64,000 nucleotides of DNA from the NCBI RefSeq assembly GCF_000940805.1, contig NZ_CP007142.1, positions 2,642,593-2,706,592 of the forward strand, given 5' to 3'. The notes beneath the pieces are model-generated. The model made no database searches and was not told the DNA's origin. It worked only from the letters and a program-made list of their open reading frames with translations. Position numbers and translations under genes: made by a program. Positions 16,014 through 25,503 of the stretch are shown here, piece by piece (positions within the stretch are counted from its first letter, which is position 1; each line of letters begins with the position of its first letter). This DNA is from Gynuella sunshinyii YC6258 (lineage in GTDB: Bacteria > Pseudomonadota > Gammaproteobacteria > Pseudomonadales > Natronospirillaceae).

Positions 16014-17231
16014 CTAGTCTGTATATTTTTCAAAAACCAGAGTGGCGTTGGTTCCGCCGAAGCCAAAGCTATTACTCATCACGCGTTGTAAGGACACATT
16101 TTCCCTGGTTTTGGTAACAATATTGGCATTTTGAGCGTCTTTATCCAGCTCAAAAATATTGGCAGAGCCGGCAATGAAGTTGTTTTCCAACATCAGTAGC
16201 GAATAAACCGCCTCTTGCACCCCTGCTGCGCCAAGGGAGTGACCGGATAGGCTTTTGGTTGAACTCATCGCAGGCATATCATTTCCGAAGACTTCCATAA
16301 TTCCCTGCAGTTCCGCCAAATCCCCTGCTGGGGTGCTGGTTCCATGAGCATTAATGTAGTCGATCGGCCCATTAACCGTGGAAAGCGCTTGACTGACACA
16401 CCGGATCTGGCCCTCGCTGGCTGGAGCTACCATGTTGTAACCATCAGATACTGCTCCGTAACCGACGACCTCAGCATATATTTTTGCGCCCCGTTTTTTG
16501 GCATGTTCGAGTTCTTCCAATACCAGGATACCGCCACCACCGGCAATAACAAAACCATCGCGGGCCGCATCATATGCGCGTGAGGCTATTTCAGGGGTAT
16601 CGTTATATCCAGTGGACAACGCACCCATGGCATCGAACATGCACGAGAGTGTCCAGTGTTCTTCTTCACCGCCACCGGCAAACATAATGTCCTGCTTGCC
16701 CATTTGAATCAGCTCGTAAGCGTTTCCAATACAGTGAGCGCTGGTTGCACAGGCAGAGGAAATGGAATAGTTAACCCCACGTATTTTGAACGGTGTTGCC
16801 AGGCAGGCTGAAACGGTAGATCCCATGGTTTGGGTAACGCGATATGGGCCCACCCGTTTCAGACCGCGTTCGCGCAGTATGTCTGCAGCTTCGATTTGAT
16901 TGGATGATGATGCCCCACCCGAGCCGGCGATAATACCAGTACGCTCATGACTGACCATTTCAGGAGGAAGCCCGGCATCGGTAATTGCCTGCTGCATGGA
17001 TACATAAGAATATCCTGCTGCATCCCCCATGAAGCGGTAGGTTTTCCGATCAATGTGTTCTGTCAGATCAATGTTGGGACGCCCTCTAACATGAGATCTC
17101 ATTCCCACTTCTTTATATTCTTCACTAAATGTGATACCTGACAGCCCTTGTTTCAGGCTGTCTGTCACTGTTTGTTTGTCATTTCCCAGGCAGGAAACAA
17201 TACCCATACCTGTGATTACAACGCGTCTCAT
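16014..17231 (-). CDS. fabB: 3-oxoacyl-ACP synthase I
   Basis: 405 residues, normal for FabB. It elongates unsaturated acyl-ACP (cis-3-decenoyl-ACP onward) with malonyl-ACP in type II fatty acid synthesis. The thiolase-fold triad is visible: Cys161 in SSACATSAH, His296 in [11 protein letters not shown] and His331 in [10 protein letters not shown]. Its ATG overlaps the fabA stop (ATGA), the standard fabA-fabB operon of gammaproteobacteria making unsaturated fatty acids anaerobically. The stop is followed by a hairpin. Confidence 0.97.
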   Translation of the reverse strand: MRRVVITGMGIVSCLGNDKQTVTDSLKQGLSGITFSEEYKEVGMRSHVRGRPNIDLTEHIDRKTYRFMGDAAGYSYVSMQQAITDAGLPPEMVSHERTGIIAGSGGASSSNQIEAADILRERGLKRVGPYRVTQTMGSTVSACLATPFKIRGVNYSISSACATSAHCIGNAYELIQMGKQDIMFAGGGEEEHWTLSCMFDAMGALSTGYNDTPEIASRAYDAARDGFVIAGGGGILVLEELEHAKKRGAKIYAEVVGYGAVSDGYNMVAPASEGQIRCVSQALSTVNGPIDYINAHGTSTPAGDLAELQGIMEVFGNDMPAMSSTKSLSGHSLGAAGVQEAVYSLLMLENNFIAGSANIFELDKDAQNANIVTKTRENVSLQRVMSNSFGFGGTNATLVFEKYTD

Positions 17232-17755
17232 GTTTTTAAATCCATCTGTTCAGGTTTAAACAAGCCAACCCGAAGGTCTTTGGCGCTGTATATTTCTTCT
17301 CCATCAACCTCCAGGACCGCATCAGCAATACCCATAACCAGTTTGCGGGCAATCATGCGTTTGATGTGAATTTTGTAAGTAACTTTTTTCGCTGTTGGCA
17401 TGACCTGACCGGTAAATTTTACTTCTCCAGCACCGAGTGCTCTGCCACGACCAGGATTACCGGACCATGCCAGGAAGAAACCAACCAGTTGCCACATCGC
17501 ATCCAGTCCCAGGCAGCCGGGCATTACTGGATCTCCAGGAAAATGACAGTCGAAAAACCACAGGTCCGGGGTAATATCAAGTTCAGCAATTATTTGCCCC
17601 TTGCCATATTGACCACCTTCAGACGAGATCAGGTTGATCCGGTCCATCATCAACATATTGCCAACCGGGAGCTGTGCATTGCCGGGACCAAACATCCTCC
17701 CGTAACCACATTCCAACAGTTCTTCTTTCGTTAATGAACTTGGTTTTTCTACCAT
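17228..17755 (-). CDS. fabA: 3-hydroxydecanoyl-ACP dehydratase/isomerase
   Basis: 175 residues from the ATG at 17755 (AAGGAAA upstream); an in-frame upstream extension to 17785 is not favoured. It dehydrates 3-hydroxydecanoyl-ACP and isomerises trans-2 to cis-3-decenoyl-ACP, introducing the double bond. The hot-dog-fold catalytic pair is His71 ([11 protein letters not shown]) and Asp85 (GLDAMWQ). It is co-transcribed with fabB. A perfect palindrome (17781-17790) just upstream may be a regulator site. Confidence 0.97.
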   Translation of the reverse strand: MVEKPSSLTKEELLECGYGRMFGPGNAQLPVGNMLMMDRINLISSEGGQYGKGQIIAELDITPDLWFFDCHFPGDPVMPGCLGLDAMWQLVGFFLAWSGNPGRGRALGAGEVKFTGQVMPTAKKVTYKIHIKRMIARKLVMGIADAVLEVDGEEIYSAKDLRVGLFKPEQMDLKT

Positions 17756-17780
17756 TTGGTTTCCTTTTACATAATTTAGT

Positions 17781-17790
17781 GTCACGTGAC
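17781..17790. promoter_or_regulatory. Palindrome upstream of fabA
   Basis: GTCACGTGAC is a perfect 10-bp palindrome 26-35 bp upstream of the fabA ATG, adjacent to a -10-like TAAATTAT on the minus strand. fabA is regulated by FabR, FadR or DesT in other species, but I do not recognise their consensus here. Treat as a candidate site only. Confidence 0.3.
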
Positions 17791-18069
17791 CCTCATGCTT
17801 TGTGCGTCTAATTGTCCGTGGAAGCCGTGTTTGCCTGGCTTGCTACAGCATGACATCAGCAGCCTGAAATTACGAAACCGACCTCACAAGATAGGTATGT
17901 CCCGACGATATCGGCCGGTTACGAAAACAACCGGGGTCAGGAAAGTAATTGACCAATCAGTTTTATTGCTGGTCACACTTTAAGCGGTTGTTGGGCGCCG
18001 ACAATACCGGAAGGCTGAAGCCGATTCCAGCGATAATGCCGAAAATACATACTGGATTTAGGGTTTATC

Positions 18070-18110
18070 AGGCCGGGATCAATGCTTGTGATGATTTCAT
18101 TGCCCGGCCT
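18070..18110 (-). terminator. Hairpin terminator of the TRAP operon
   Basis: AGGCCGGG/CCCGGCCT outer stem plus CAATG/CATTG inner stem with a 13-nt loop and a 2-nt bulge lies 13 bp beyond the end of dctM. No strong T tract, but the position fits the end of the dctP-dctQ-dctM transcript. Confidence 0.6.
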
Positions 18111-18122
18111 GGCTCATTGTTG

Positions 18123-20786
18123 TTAAAAACTCAGAGATATATTTTTGTGGCTGGAGAGACAGACAGCGATTTTTTTCGCCATAGCTGTCTCCAGTTTAGG
18201 TTGCTGACGAAGGCCTACATTCTGACGGAGCGCAAGTTCGAATGCATTTAATGCAGGCGATAGTTGCTTGTAGCCCGCTTCCCGCCAAGGGAACTGTTGT
18301 TGATATAGTTCCAGTGCATGATTGAGTTGTTCTTGTCCTTTATCTCTATCAGGTATCTCGCTTTTCAAGGCTTTACGAGCTTTATACAGAGCCGACTTGA
18401 TGCGACTGGTACCTTCAATGCTGGCAACAGCGTTTTCTGTCTTTTGAATTTGAGTGATGGCTGAGTCAGGATCCTCTCTTCCGATGACTTCCTTGAGCCC
18501 CAAAAGGTCGGTTTTGAGAGTTTCATACTCATCGTACTGTTGTAGTGTTTTAGCTATCTTTGAAATCGTTTCGTACGCTGTGTCTGAGTTATTGTGATAT
18601 CGGTTAACTGCCTGGGTATGTGATTTGGTTAAATCAATGAATTTTTCGTGGCGCTCAGACCAGTCATCCGGAATAAGTTTTTGCAAACGGTCTATTTCCT
18701 GTTCTGCATCTGTGATTTGAGACTTTAGTTGATTCACCTGTGTCATCTCTGGCTGATTTTCTCCCTGAATACGTTTGATATCCTGTTTTAGCTGCTCAAT
18801 CCGGGTCGTCGCTCGTTGTTGTGCACTTTGTATGTCCCTGACTTGGTGGTGGAGTGAGGCATATTCTGTTTCGTATGTTTTAAGGGCAAGTTCAGCTTCC
18901 TTGATGTTTGTTACCAGAGTAGTGATTTTTTTGATAGCTTCATAACTTTGTATCAGATCATCACGGTAGTTTTCCGGAAGGAATGTCATATCAAGATTTT
19001 CCATACGTTCCACTTCTGTAAACAAAGAATTATCCGGAGCCAGATAGGATCGAATCTGCTGTTCATCAATGCAGGACTGCAACCGGGGGTTCATTGGTGG
19101 TGGCGCGTTCTCGGATGTTAAAAATGTTCGGTTAGGAAGATAATTAACAAGAGGAGGGACCAATCCTACGATGAGCAAGGTTAAAAGCTGCAGGCTGATA
19201 AACGGAATCACGCCTTTGTAGATATCAAGTGTTTTTACTGCAGCAGATGCAACGCCTCGTAGATAAAACAAGGCAAAACCAAATGGAGGTGTCAAAAAAG
19301 ATGTTTGCATATTGATGCCGATCATGACTCCTAACCAGACTGCAGTCACATTTGCATCGGTGGCTGACAATAAAATAGGGGCAACAATTGGCACGACCAC
19401 AACCGCGATTTCAATAAAGTCGAGAAAGAAGCCGAGGATAAAAATCACAACCATTACCACTATAAATTGAGTCCAAAACCCTCCTGGCATACTGGTCAGA
19501 AAGTGTTTTACTAATTCCTCTCCACCAAATGCGCGAAAAGAGGAAGTCAGCATGGCGGCCCCAATGAGAATAATAAATACCATGCTCGTGGTTTTGACTG
19601 TTGCGGTCATCACTTCATGCAGTGTGTTGTCAACGCGATGAATTCGAACAATTGCCCATATTAGAGCGACTATCATTGTTGAAACGGCAATAGCCGCTAG
19701 CACCAGACCCATCGCTTCTGCATCAGATTGAATACTTTTTATGTTCAATTGCCAGACTGATAACAGTCCCAGAATCACTATCGTAGAAATTAAACCAATC
19801 AAGGCAGGAAGAAAACGGAAACGCTCGCCTCTATGTAGGCGATAGCTTCCCATAAAGATGGCTCCAACGGCTCCTATGGCACCGGCCTGATTGACTGTGG
19901 CGACGCCAAGTAGAATCGAACCTAATACCGCAAATATCAGCATCAGTGGAGGTATCAACGACCATAACATGGTGATGATAAATGTTTTGTCGTACTTGTC
20001 GTTCTGACCAACCGGTGGAGCGGATCCAGGTTTTAATAGCGCGACCGCCAGAATGTAAACAATGTACAGGGACACCAGAATCATTCCTGGAATGATCGCT
20101 CCCATGAACATGTCGCCTGCACTGGCAGATGTTATGTCCAGGGAAGAGGGCATTGAGAATTCACCGGTCGCTGTCCGGTAGGCGGCTTTGCGAATCGTGC
20201 TGGCCTGATCCGCTGCGCTTGAAAGCTGATCCGCCAGAATGATCAGCACTATTGACGGAGGGATGATTTGTCCTAATGTGCCGGAGGCACAGATAGTGCC
20301 CGTTGCCAGGGATTTCGAATAATTGTTTTTTAGCATTGCCGGCAGTGAAATCATTCCCATGGCAATGACTGTTGCTCCAACAATACCTGTTGTTGCCGCT
20401 AAGAGGGCTCCAACAATGATGACTGATATACCAAGTCCTCCTGGTACAGGACCAAATAATCTGGCCATGGAAACAAGGAGATCTTCTGCAATTTTCGAAC
20501 GTTGAAGCATGATTCCCATAAAGATAAATAGGGGAATAGCGATGAGTGTATCTCGTTCCACATTCCAATATATGCTTCTGAAGTTAGTCACTCCAGCATT
20601 CAGCCATTGCCAGGGACCTCCTTCAGCGAAGTAAGCGCTGCTGTCACCAGCAAACAGATAACCGCACAAAGCTGCCAGACTGATGGTTAGAATGGCGGAG
20701 CCGGGTAATGCAAAGGCGACAGGAAAGCCTGACGTTAAGGCGATGATCATTGTTAGGATGAGTACACATAGAAAAAATAACTCCAT
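18123..20786 (-). CDS. dctM: TRAP transporter large permease (DctM) with C-terminal coiled-coil extension
   Basis: 887 residues. Residues 1 to about 550 form the polytopic DctM/ion-transporter domain, with ICASGTLGQIIPPSIVLIILADQ in the first half and FLTPPFGFALFYLRGVA in the second. This subunit carries solute with Na+ or H+ as the driving force. Residues about 552-887 are hydrophilic, with a long predicted coiled coil (about 615-710). Typical DctM is about 425 residues, so both the membrane part and the tail are enlarged. It is 12 bp downstream of dctQ in the operon dctP-dctQ-dctM. The role of the tail is unknown. Confidence 0.9.
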   Translation of the reverse strand: MELFFLCVLILTMIIALTSGFPVAFALPGSAILTISLAALCGYLFAGDSSAYFAEGGPWQWLNAGVTNFRSIYWNVERDTLIAIPLFIFMGIMLQRSKIAEDLLVSMARLFGPVPGGLGISVIIVGALLAATTGIVGATVIAMGMISLPAMLKNNYSKSLATGTICASGTLGQIIPPSIVLIILADQLSSAADQASTIRKAAYRTATGEFSMPSSLDITSASAGDMFMGAIIPGMILVSLYIVYILAVALLKPGSAPPVGQNDKYDKTFIITMLWSLIPPLMLIFAVLGSILLGVATVNQAGAIGAVGAIFMGSYRLHRGERFRFLPALIGLISTIVILGLLSVWQLNIKSIQSDAEAMGLVLAAIAVSTMIVALIWAIVRIHRVDNTLHEVMTATVKTTSMVFIILIGAAMLTSSFRAFGGEELVKHFLTSMPGGFWTQFIVVMVVIFILGFFLDFIEIAVVVVPIVAPILLSATDANVTAVWLGVMIGINMQTSFLTPPFGFALFYLRGVASAAVKTLDIYKGVIPFISLQLLTLLIVGLVPPLVNYLPNRTFLTSENAPPPMNPRLQSCIDEQQIRSYLAPDNSLFTEVERMENLDMTFLPENYRDDLIQSYEAIKKITTLVTNIKEAELALKTYETEYASLHHQVRDIQSAQQRATTRIEQLKQDIKRIQGENQPEMTQVNQLKSQITDAEQEIDRLQKLIPDDWSERHEKFIDLTKSHTQAVNRYHNNSDTAYETISKIAKTLQQYDEYETLKTDLLGLKEVIGREDPDSAITQIQKTENAVASIEGTSRIKSALYKARKALKSEIPDRDKGQEQLNHALELYQQQFPWREAGYKQLSPALNAFELALRQNVGLRQQPKLETAMAKKIAVCLSSHKNISLSF

Positions 20787-20798
20787 TTTGTAATGCTC

Positions 20799-21836
20799 CT
20801 AATGATCTTGTAAAAAGGCTACTGATGGATCTTCATCACTTTGACCGAGTAGGTCTGCAATGTTAGTCAGGAAATAGCTACAGAACTGAATGATCATGGT
20901 TACTGCAAAAATGATCAGGTAGAACACCATCAGATATTTCACGTACAACCCATAATTGCTTTGGGTGATCTCGTAATTAACAAGCGGACTGATAATGCTA
21001 CTGGTTTTTTCCCACATGCCCGTTGATAGAATGATCCAGCAGAGTGGTAACCCAAGAAACAAAATCCCAAGAATATTTGTCCATGCTTTGGTGTGCTTAC
21101 TGAATCGCCCATAAAGGACATCTACACGCACATGGCCGTCATGAAAGAAGGTATAGGCACTGGCAAACAGGAACAGGGCGGCGTACCAGAACCTGACCAG
21201 ATCTCCCATGAATGCTTGTTCGTAGGAAAAAACAAAGCGGGAGATAACTATGCCGAACTCCGTCAGCACGACCATTAAAGCCAGCCAGAAAAAATCAATT
21301 TTTTTCACCATGGCGGCGATCAAAACTGAGAGTCCAATTAAGGGAAAATGCAGATAGAGACCGCGAAAATTTGATCGTCCGAGTTGAGTCGATAGGTTGT
21401 CACCTACCACATAGGGAAGAAAGCCTTCTATACGCAAGAAGGAGATGAGACTGTCGAATAGGCCGATCAAAAATACCGCCCAGAATGCTGCTCTGATAAT
21501 AAATCTAACCAGGGAGTCCCATTTGTGGGCGTTTTCTATCAACGTATCCGTGGCGTTTCGGTATACGTATAAGACAGCTGCGGGTATAACGAGCAGGTAA
21601 CTGATAACTTGTAACCACCCTAATGAATTACTGTCAGGGAGGTTTAGTCCCGAGTTTAAAAAAATCAGCATGCCTGGCCAGGCATGCCAGAAATTGAGGT
21701 AATTATTTAATAGAAAGCAGGCTGTCAGGAAAATCACTGATGCAGCAACAACTCTTGCAGTCACTTCCAGGGTTTTAGAATTGACTGTGGTGGAGAGCTT
21801 GTTTTTTGGCTCTTCCTTCAGGCTAGTTGAGTTCAT
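20799..21836 (-). CDS. dctQ: TRAP transporter small permease (DctQ), enlarged
   Basis: 345 residues from the ATG at 21836; a TTG at 21908 could extend it by 24 residues without improving the start. About eight hydrophobic segments are seen. The canonical DctQ core is in the C-terminal half (FWYAALFLFASAYTFFHDG, then VRVDVLYGRFS). The first 150 or so residues are an additional membrane region, whereas standard DctQ has about 160-200 residues and four helices. It acts with DctM in the inner membrane. Confidence 0.87.
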   Translation of the reverse strand: MNSTSLKEEPKNKLSTTVNSKTLEVTARVVAASVIFLTACFLLNNYLNFWHAWPGMLIFLNSGLNLPDSNSLGWLQVISYLLVIPAAVLYVYRNATDTLIENAHKWDSLVRFIIRAAFWAVFLIGLFDSLISFLRIEGFLPYVVGDNLSTQLGRSNFRGLYLHFPLIGLSVLIAAMVKKIDFFWLALMVVLTEFGIVISRFVFSYEQAFMGDLVRFWYAALFLFASAYTFFHDGHVRVDVLYGRFSKHTKAWTNILGILFLGLPLCWIILSTGMWEKTSSIISPLVNYEITQSNYGLYVKYLMVFYLIIFAVTMIIQFCSYFLTNIADLLGQSDEDPSVAFLQDH

Positions 21837-21931
21837 AGATAACAACTTATTTAGTTCGCTGGCAGACTCATAATGTTTGGTAGCTCTACAGGCTAATGGC
21901 ACAGGCAATTACATTGAGACCCATTCGTAAG

Positions 21932-21980
21932 CACGCGATAAAGCTTATAGTTAGGAGGTCTATAAGTTGTTTATCGCGTG
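21932..21980 (-). promoter_or_regulatory. Long intercistronic stem-loop between dctP and dctQ
   Basis: CACGCGATAAA/TTTATCGCGTG and CTTATAG/CTATAAG form a nearly continuous 18-bp stem with a small asymmetric bulge and a 9-nt loop. On the minus-strand transcript the loop reads ACCUCCUAA, which resembles the 16S rRNA 3' end. Location after the binding-protein gene fits the usual role of lowering downstream expression or stabilising the dctP message. Confidence 0.6.
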
Positions 21981-22001
21981 ATTATGGTTTTCGAGGGTCA
22001 C

Positions 22002-23114
22002 TTAAAAGCCAAGTACCCTGTTACGTTGGGCGATATATTCAACGTCTGATATTTTGGCCCAGGCACCTGTTTCTTTGCGCGCTTTGACAAAGCTCGAATG
22101 TATATTCTTTGCGAGAGAACTATGTTTTTGTACTTCTTCATATACTTCTTCGCTGGCTTCTCCGAAAGCATCATAGATTTCGTCACTGAACTTTCTGAGC
22201 TTTACTCCCTGCTGGGTGATAAGCTGCTGTAACGCGGCACCATTTTTGGCAGTGTATTCGGCAAACATAACGTCGTTTTCCATGGACGCTGCTGCTTCGA
22301 TGATCAGCTGATCTGATTTGGACAGGCTATCCCACCATTTTTTATTCATACCGATTGAAAGCATAGAGCCTGGCTCGTGCATGCCAGGATAATAGTAATA
22401 TTTTGCTGCTTCATAGAACTTCATGATTTGGTCATTCCATGGACCAACCCATTCCGTGGCATCAATGGAACCGGAAATCAGGTTTTCATAGATTTGACCG
22501 CCGGGTAAAGAAACTGGAGAGGCTCCCAGTTTGGCGATGACATCTCCACCCAGACCAGGCATACGGAATTTTAAACCCTTAAAGTCATCAGGTGTGTTGA
22601 TTTCTTTGCGAAACCAGCCTCCCATCTGCACGCCTGTATTCCCACACATTAACCCTTTCAGGCCAAACTGCGCGGACAGTTCATCCCAAAGTTCCTGCCC
22701 ACCGCCAAAGCGAATCCATGCATTCATTTCACTGCAAGTCAGGCCAAAAGGAACCGCAGTAAAATAAGCGAAACCAGGGTGTTTCCCTTTCCAGTAGTAC
22801 TCTGCACCGTGGTAAAGCTGTGCGTCACCGGAAGCCACGTGATCGACGGCATCGAAAGCTCCAACCCGTTCTCCGGCAGCATAGTATTTGATGGAAATAC
22901 GACCATCTGTCATGTCTGTTACACGTTTGGCAAACCTTTGAGCACCGGTTCCAAGGCCCGGAAAATCTCTGGGCCAAGTAGAAACCATGGTAACTTCCAT
23001 GCGATTTGCAGCAATGGCTGGCGCGGAAATTGTAGCAGCGGTAGCTACAACACCCGCTCCCGTCAGTCCCTTTTTAAGTATTTCACGTCTTTTTAATGCA
23101 TCAGATTTTTTCAT
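22002..23114 (-). CDS. dctP: TRAP transporter solute-binding protein (DctP/TakP-like)
   Basis: 370 residues. A twin-arginine-type signal (RREILKKGLTGAGVV, cleavage near AIAAN) suggests Tat export, as for several TakP-like proteins. The mature part has the DctP fold with GSIDATEWVGPWND, a segment resembling binders of alpha-keto or 2-hydroxy monocarboxylates (TakP/lactate group). The ATG at 23114 is chosen because GGAGGAG lies 8 bp upstream; an in-frame extension to 23162 would bury the signal peptide. First gene of dctP-dctQ-dctM. Ligand assignment is inference. Confidence 0.9.
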   Translation of the reverse strand: MKKSDALKRREILKKGLTGAGVVATAATISAPAIAANRMEVTMVSTWPRDFPGLGTGAQRFAKRVTDMTDGRISIKYYAAGERVGAFDAVDHVASGDAQLYHGAEYYWKGKHPGFAYFTAVPFGLTCSEMNAWIRFGGGQELWDELSAQFGLKGLMCGNTGVQMGGWFRKEINTPDDFKGLKFRMPGLGGDVIAKLGASPVSLPGGQIYENLISGSIDATEWVGPWNDQIMKFYEAAKYYYYPGMHEPGSMLSIGMNKKWWDSLSKSDQLIIEAAASMENDVMFAEYTAKNGAALQQLITQQGVKLRKFSDEIYDAFGEASEEVYEEVQKHSSLAKNIHSSFVKARKETGAWAKISDVEYIAQRNRVLGF

Positions 23115-23622
23115 TAATTTTCTCCTCCGGGAACCTTTGTGCATCAACCAGGAGTAATTCACAGGAACCGGATTTTGTTATTTTTATGTCAGAGTCAAAT
23201 AGAAACCAGAGCTTTATAGAAATAGGCAAACTAGAGAAGGATGTATAGTTCCCAGGCCGGTTTTCTAGGAGGCCAGTGCCTGTTTATCGCTGTGGTTTGA
23301 AATCACTTTAGGGGAATTTGAAAAATATTTAAATAGTGAAAAAGTCTAAAAATTTGTTGTTTTTGAGATATATTGTGTGTGCTGTCGCTACCTGAAAGGC
23401 AAAGATCTCAGTTTTTAGGGGATAAACGCTTAATAATTTACCTGCTTTAATATGGTTTTTTTTAGTGAAAGGACGCTTTTAGGACCAGTAGGGAGCGCGA
23501 CAATTAGTCAAAATTGGTCAAACCAATATCCTTGGACTACTGGTTTGTTGGATCACAACAGATGAGAAGGGTTGCTAAAAGGCTCAATGATTTTCACTGT
23601 GTTAGTCAAATTTCAGGCACGG
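23115..23622. other. 508-bp upstream region of the TRAP operon
   Basis: No gene supported. The stretch is AT-rich near 23320-23390, and carries a GntR/PdhR-like dyad at 23512-23528. It should contain the dctP promoter, but no clear hexamer pair stands out. Confidence 0.45.
23512..23528. promoter_or_regulatory. PdhR/LldR-like GntR-family operator candidate
   Basis: AATTGGT-CAA-ACCAATA contains the perfect dyad ATTGGT-N3-ACCAAT, matching the known E. coli PdhR box pattern (AATTGGT-N3-ACCAATT) in 13 of 14 arm bases. FadR-subfamily GntR regulators commonly control pyruvate, lactate and dicarboxylate uptake. The site is about 400 bp upstream of dctP and 95 bp beyond the end of yfbR. Confidence 0.5.
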
Positions 23623-24231
23623 TCAGTTCTCGCTATCGTGTTTGGCCAGGAGTTCATCTAAGGTCAACTGATAGCTTTCCACAAAGGTCGCCATGAAATA
23701 ATCCACTTCGACCAGCTCAAGTTCGCGAATGGTCCGTTCGATTTCTTTGGCGGCGGTTTTAAACTCACTGTTTCCACGATCAAGTTCCTGTTGACACTTC
23801 AGATATGCGCTGATTAGATCCGCTGCTTTGACCAGGGTTTTTACATGTGGAGCGATATTTTCATGTACCAGGAAGCGCTTGAACTCAGGCTTTAGCTTAT
23901 CGGGTAGCAATGCCAGGAGTTGCTGCTCAGCTTCATTCTCGATAGCTTTATAAGCATCAGCTATCACTCCAGAGTAATATTTGATAGGTGATGGCATGTC
24001 ACCGGTGATGATTTCACTACAATCATGATACAAGGCGGCTGTGGCTATCATTTCAGGCTGATATTCTTTCCCGAATATATCCTTGCCGATGACACCGAGA
24101 GTATGGGCAATAGTGGCAACTTGCCAACTATGTTCCATGACATTCTCAGATACTGTGTTGTGCATAAGCCCCCAACGTTTTATCAGGCTTAAGCGGTTTA
24201 GATAAGCAAAAAAACGACTCGTGTAGGACAA
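23623..24231 (-). CDS. yfbR: 5'-deoxynucleotidase (HD domain, YfbR family)
   Basis: 202 residues. HD-domain metal ligands are visible: His34 (MEHSW), His69-Asp70 (ALYHDCSE) and a later Asp in KAADLISAYLKC. YfbR enzymes dephosphorylate deoxyribonucleoside 5'-monophosphates. The start is TTG at 24231 with AGAGG about 8 bp upstream and gives the normal YfbR N-terminus (FFAYLNRLSLIKRW). It begins 29 bp after the questin-oxidase-like gene, so the two are probably one transcript. Confidence 0.92.
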   Translation of the reverse strand: MSYTSRFFAYLNRLSLIKRWGLMHNTVSENVMEHSWQVATIAHTLGVIGKDIFGKEYQPEMIATAALYHDCSEIITGDMPSPIKYYSGVIADAYKAIENEAEQQLLALLPDKLKPEFKRFLVHENIAPHVKTLVKAADLISAYLKCQQELDRGNSEFKTAAKEIERTIRELELVEVDYFMATFVESYQLTLDELLAKHDSEN

Positions 24232-24260
24232 TGTAAATACCTCTTGGTAAATGCTCGTGC

Positions 24261-25238
24261 TTATATACGGGTCCAGGCGGCCTCCAGATATTTTATATCG
24301 CCCGTCATTTCGTATTGCTGAAGACAGATATCCGCCAACTTGATGGTATGAGCATCCATGGATGCTATTGCCTTAGACTTCAAGGTACTCAGATCTGTTG
24401 AAATCGATGTTTTTTCTTTTGTATCAACAGGGGAGCGAGACAGGTAGGCGAGCACCAGACTCAACCAAAATGTCTTAATAGCGAAGTAGGGGTTTTCCAG
24501 GTATGGAATAGTCATATTGAATGCATAACCACCTGTAATAGCATGTAAAGCGCAGAAGTCATGGCTTTGTATATACCAGCTAAGGGCAACCTTTTGCATA
24601 TCTGCAAGGTTCAGGTCGCTGGTTCCAGGCTGTAAGACCAGAGATTGATATTCGGGAAACAGAGTGACGGCCCGGAGTTCATCATCAATCAATCGATGTG
24701 TTATTGGTTGAAAAGATTGTCTTTTATTTTGGAGGTCAGAAATTAGACTCTCCAGACTGCCTGGATGGGAAGAGTGGTGGTTATTCGGCCAGGGGTAACT
24801 GACCAAATGAACCAGCCAGTCTGCCAATGCATGAGCAACTTCGCTATTTAGCTGGAATTGTAGAGCATAACCCAAGCGAATTAGCGGATGAAATGCCCGG
24901 GTAGAAGGCCCCGTACATAAGATGGGAAGCCAGGTTCTGAGTGTATCTTCTGCTCCGTTCTTTTGGATCAAATGATCGAAAGTAAACTGTACCTGATAAA
25001 ACTTCTCTCCCTTTCCTATTAAAGACAGTAGTTCCTGTTTGGTCAGGATCTGAGCCGGAATCTCTTGTAATGGATCAAGTTGGCGACAATATAGTTTCGA
25101 GAACTCTTCTATATCCTGTTCATTAGCACCCAGGCGAATTAATGCCAATATGGCCATTGGTAGATGATTGGAAAGACCATTGTGGTGATCTGGTGCCCAT
25201 TGACTAAACACCGATTCATATTGAACAGCTGTAACCAT
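24261..25238 (-). CDS. Questin oxidase-like family protein (DUF4243-type)
   Basis: 325 residues. The N-terminal HHNGLSNHLPMAILALIRLGA, the ARAFHPLIRLGYAL-like middle segment and FCALHAITGGYAF are typical of the questin oxidase-like family. Its fungal member GedK carries out Baeyer-Villiger-type cleavage of questin. The bacterial members have no assigned substrate. No signal peptide. AGGAG precedes the ATG at 25238. Co-transcription with yfbR is likely. Family call is good; activity is unknown. Confidence 0.78.
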   Translation of the reverse strand: MVTAVQYESVFSQWAPDHHNGLSNHLPMAILALIRLGANEQDIEEFSKLYCRQLDPLQEIPAQILTKQELLSLIGKGEKFYQVQFTFDHLIQKNGAEDTLRTWLPILCTGPSTRAFHPLIRLGYALQFQLNSEVAHALADWLVHLVSYPWPNNHHSSHPGSLESLISDLQNKRQSFQPITHRLIDDELRAVTLFPEYQSLVLQPGTSDLNLADMQKVALSWYIQSHDFCALHAITGGYAFNMTIPYLENPYFAIKTFWLSLVLAYLSRSPVDTKEKTSISTDLSTLKSKAIASMDAHTIKLADICLQQYEMTGDIKYLEAAWTRI

Positions 25239-25503
25239 GACAGATTCTCCTGTATCGCTATGTCAAAGAGCTGTTCCGGTATTCTAAACAGATATTTTGT
25301 AAATAAAAATATTTATTTAATTGAGAGATAGAAGAATTCTGAATGAATTGAGTTTGAGGAGTTTGTTTACATGTCTGAAGGTGATTCTATAAAAACCTCA
25401 TTGAAACAGTGATTTAATGAGTCATCTGATTGGTTTTTTATTCTGAAGGAATACTAAGGAAGAGACTAGCTGAGATGAATTTGTGGGAAAAAGAGCGGCG
25501 GTA

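Larger units (their letters stand above)
17756..18122. other. fabA promoter region and 3' flank of the TRAP operon
   Basis: 367 bp without a supported gene. It contains a 10-bp palindrome near fabA (17781-17790), a CCGGTT/AACCGG stem (17915-17934), a TGACCA/TGGTCA stem (17950-17975) and the dctM-side terminator (18070-18110). Confidence 0.5.
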
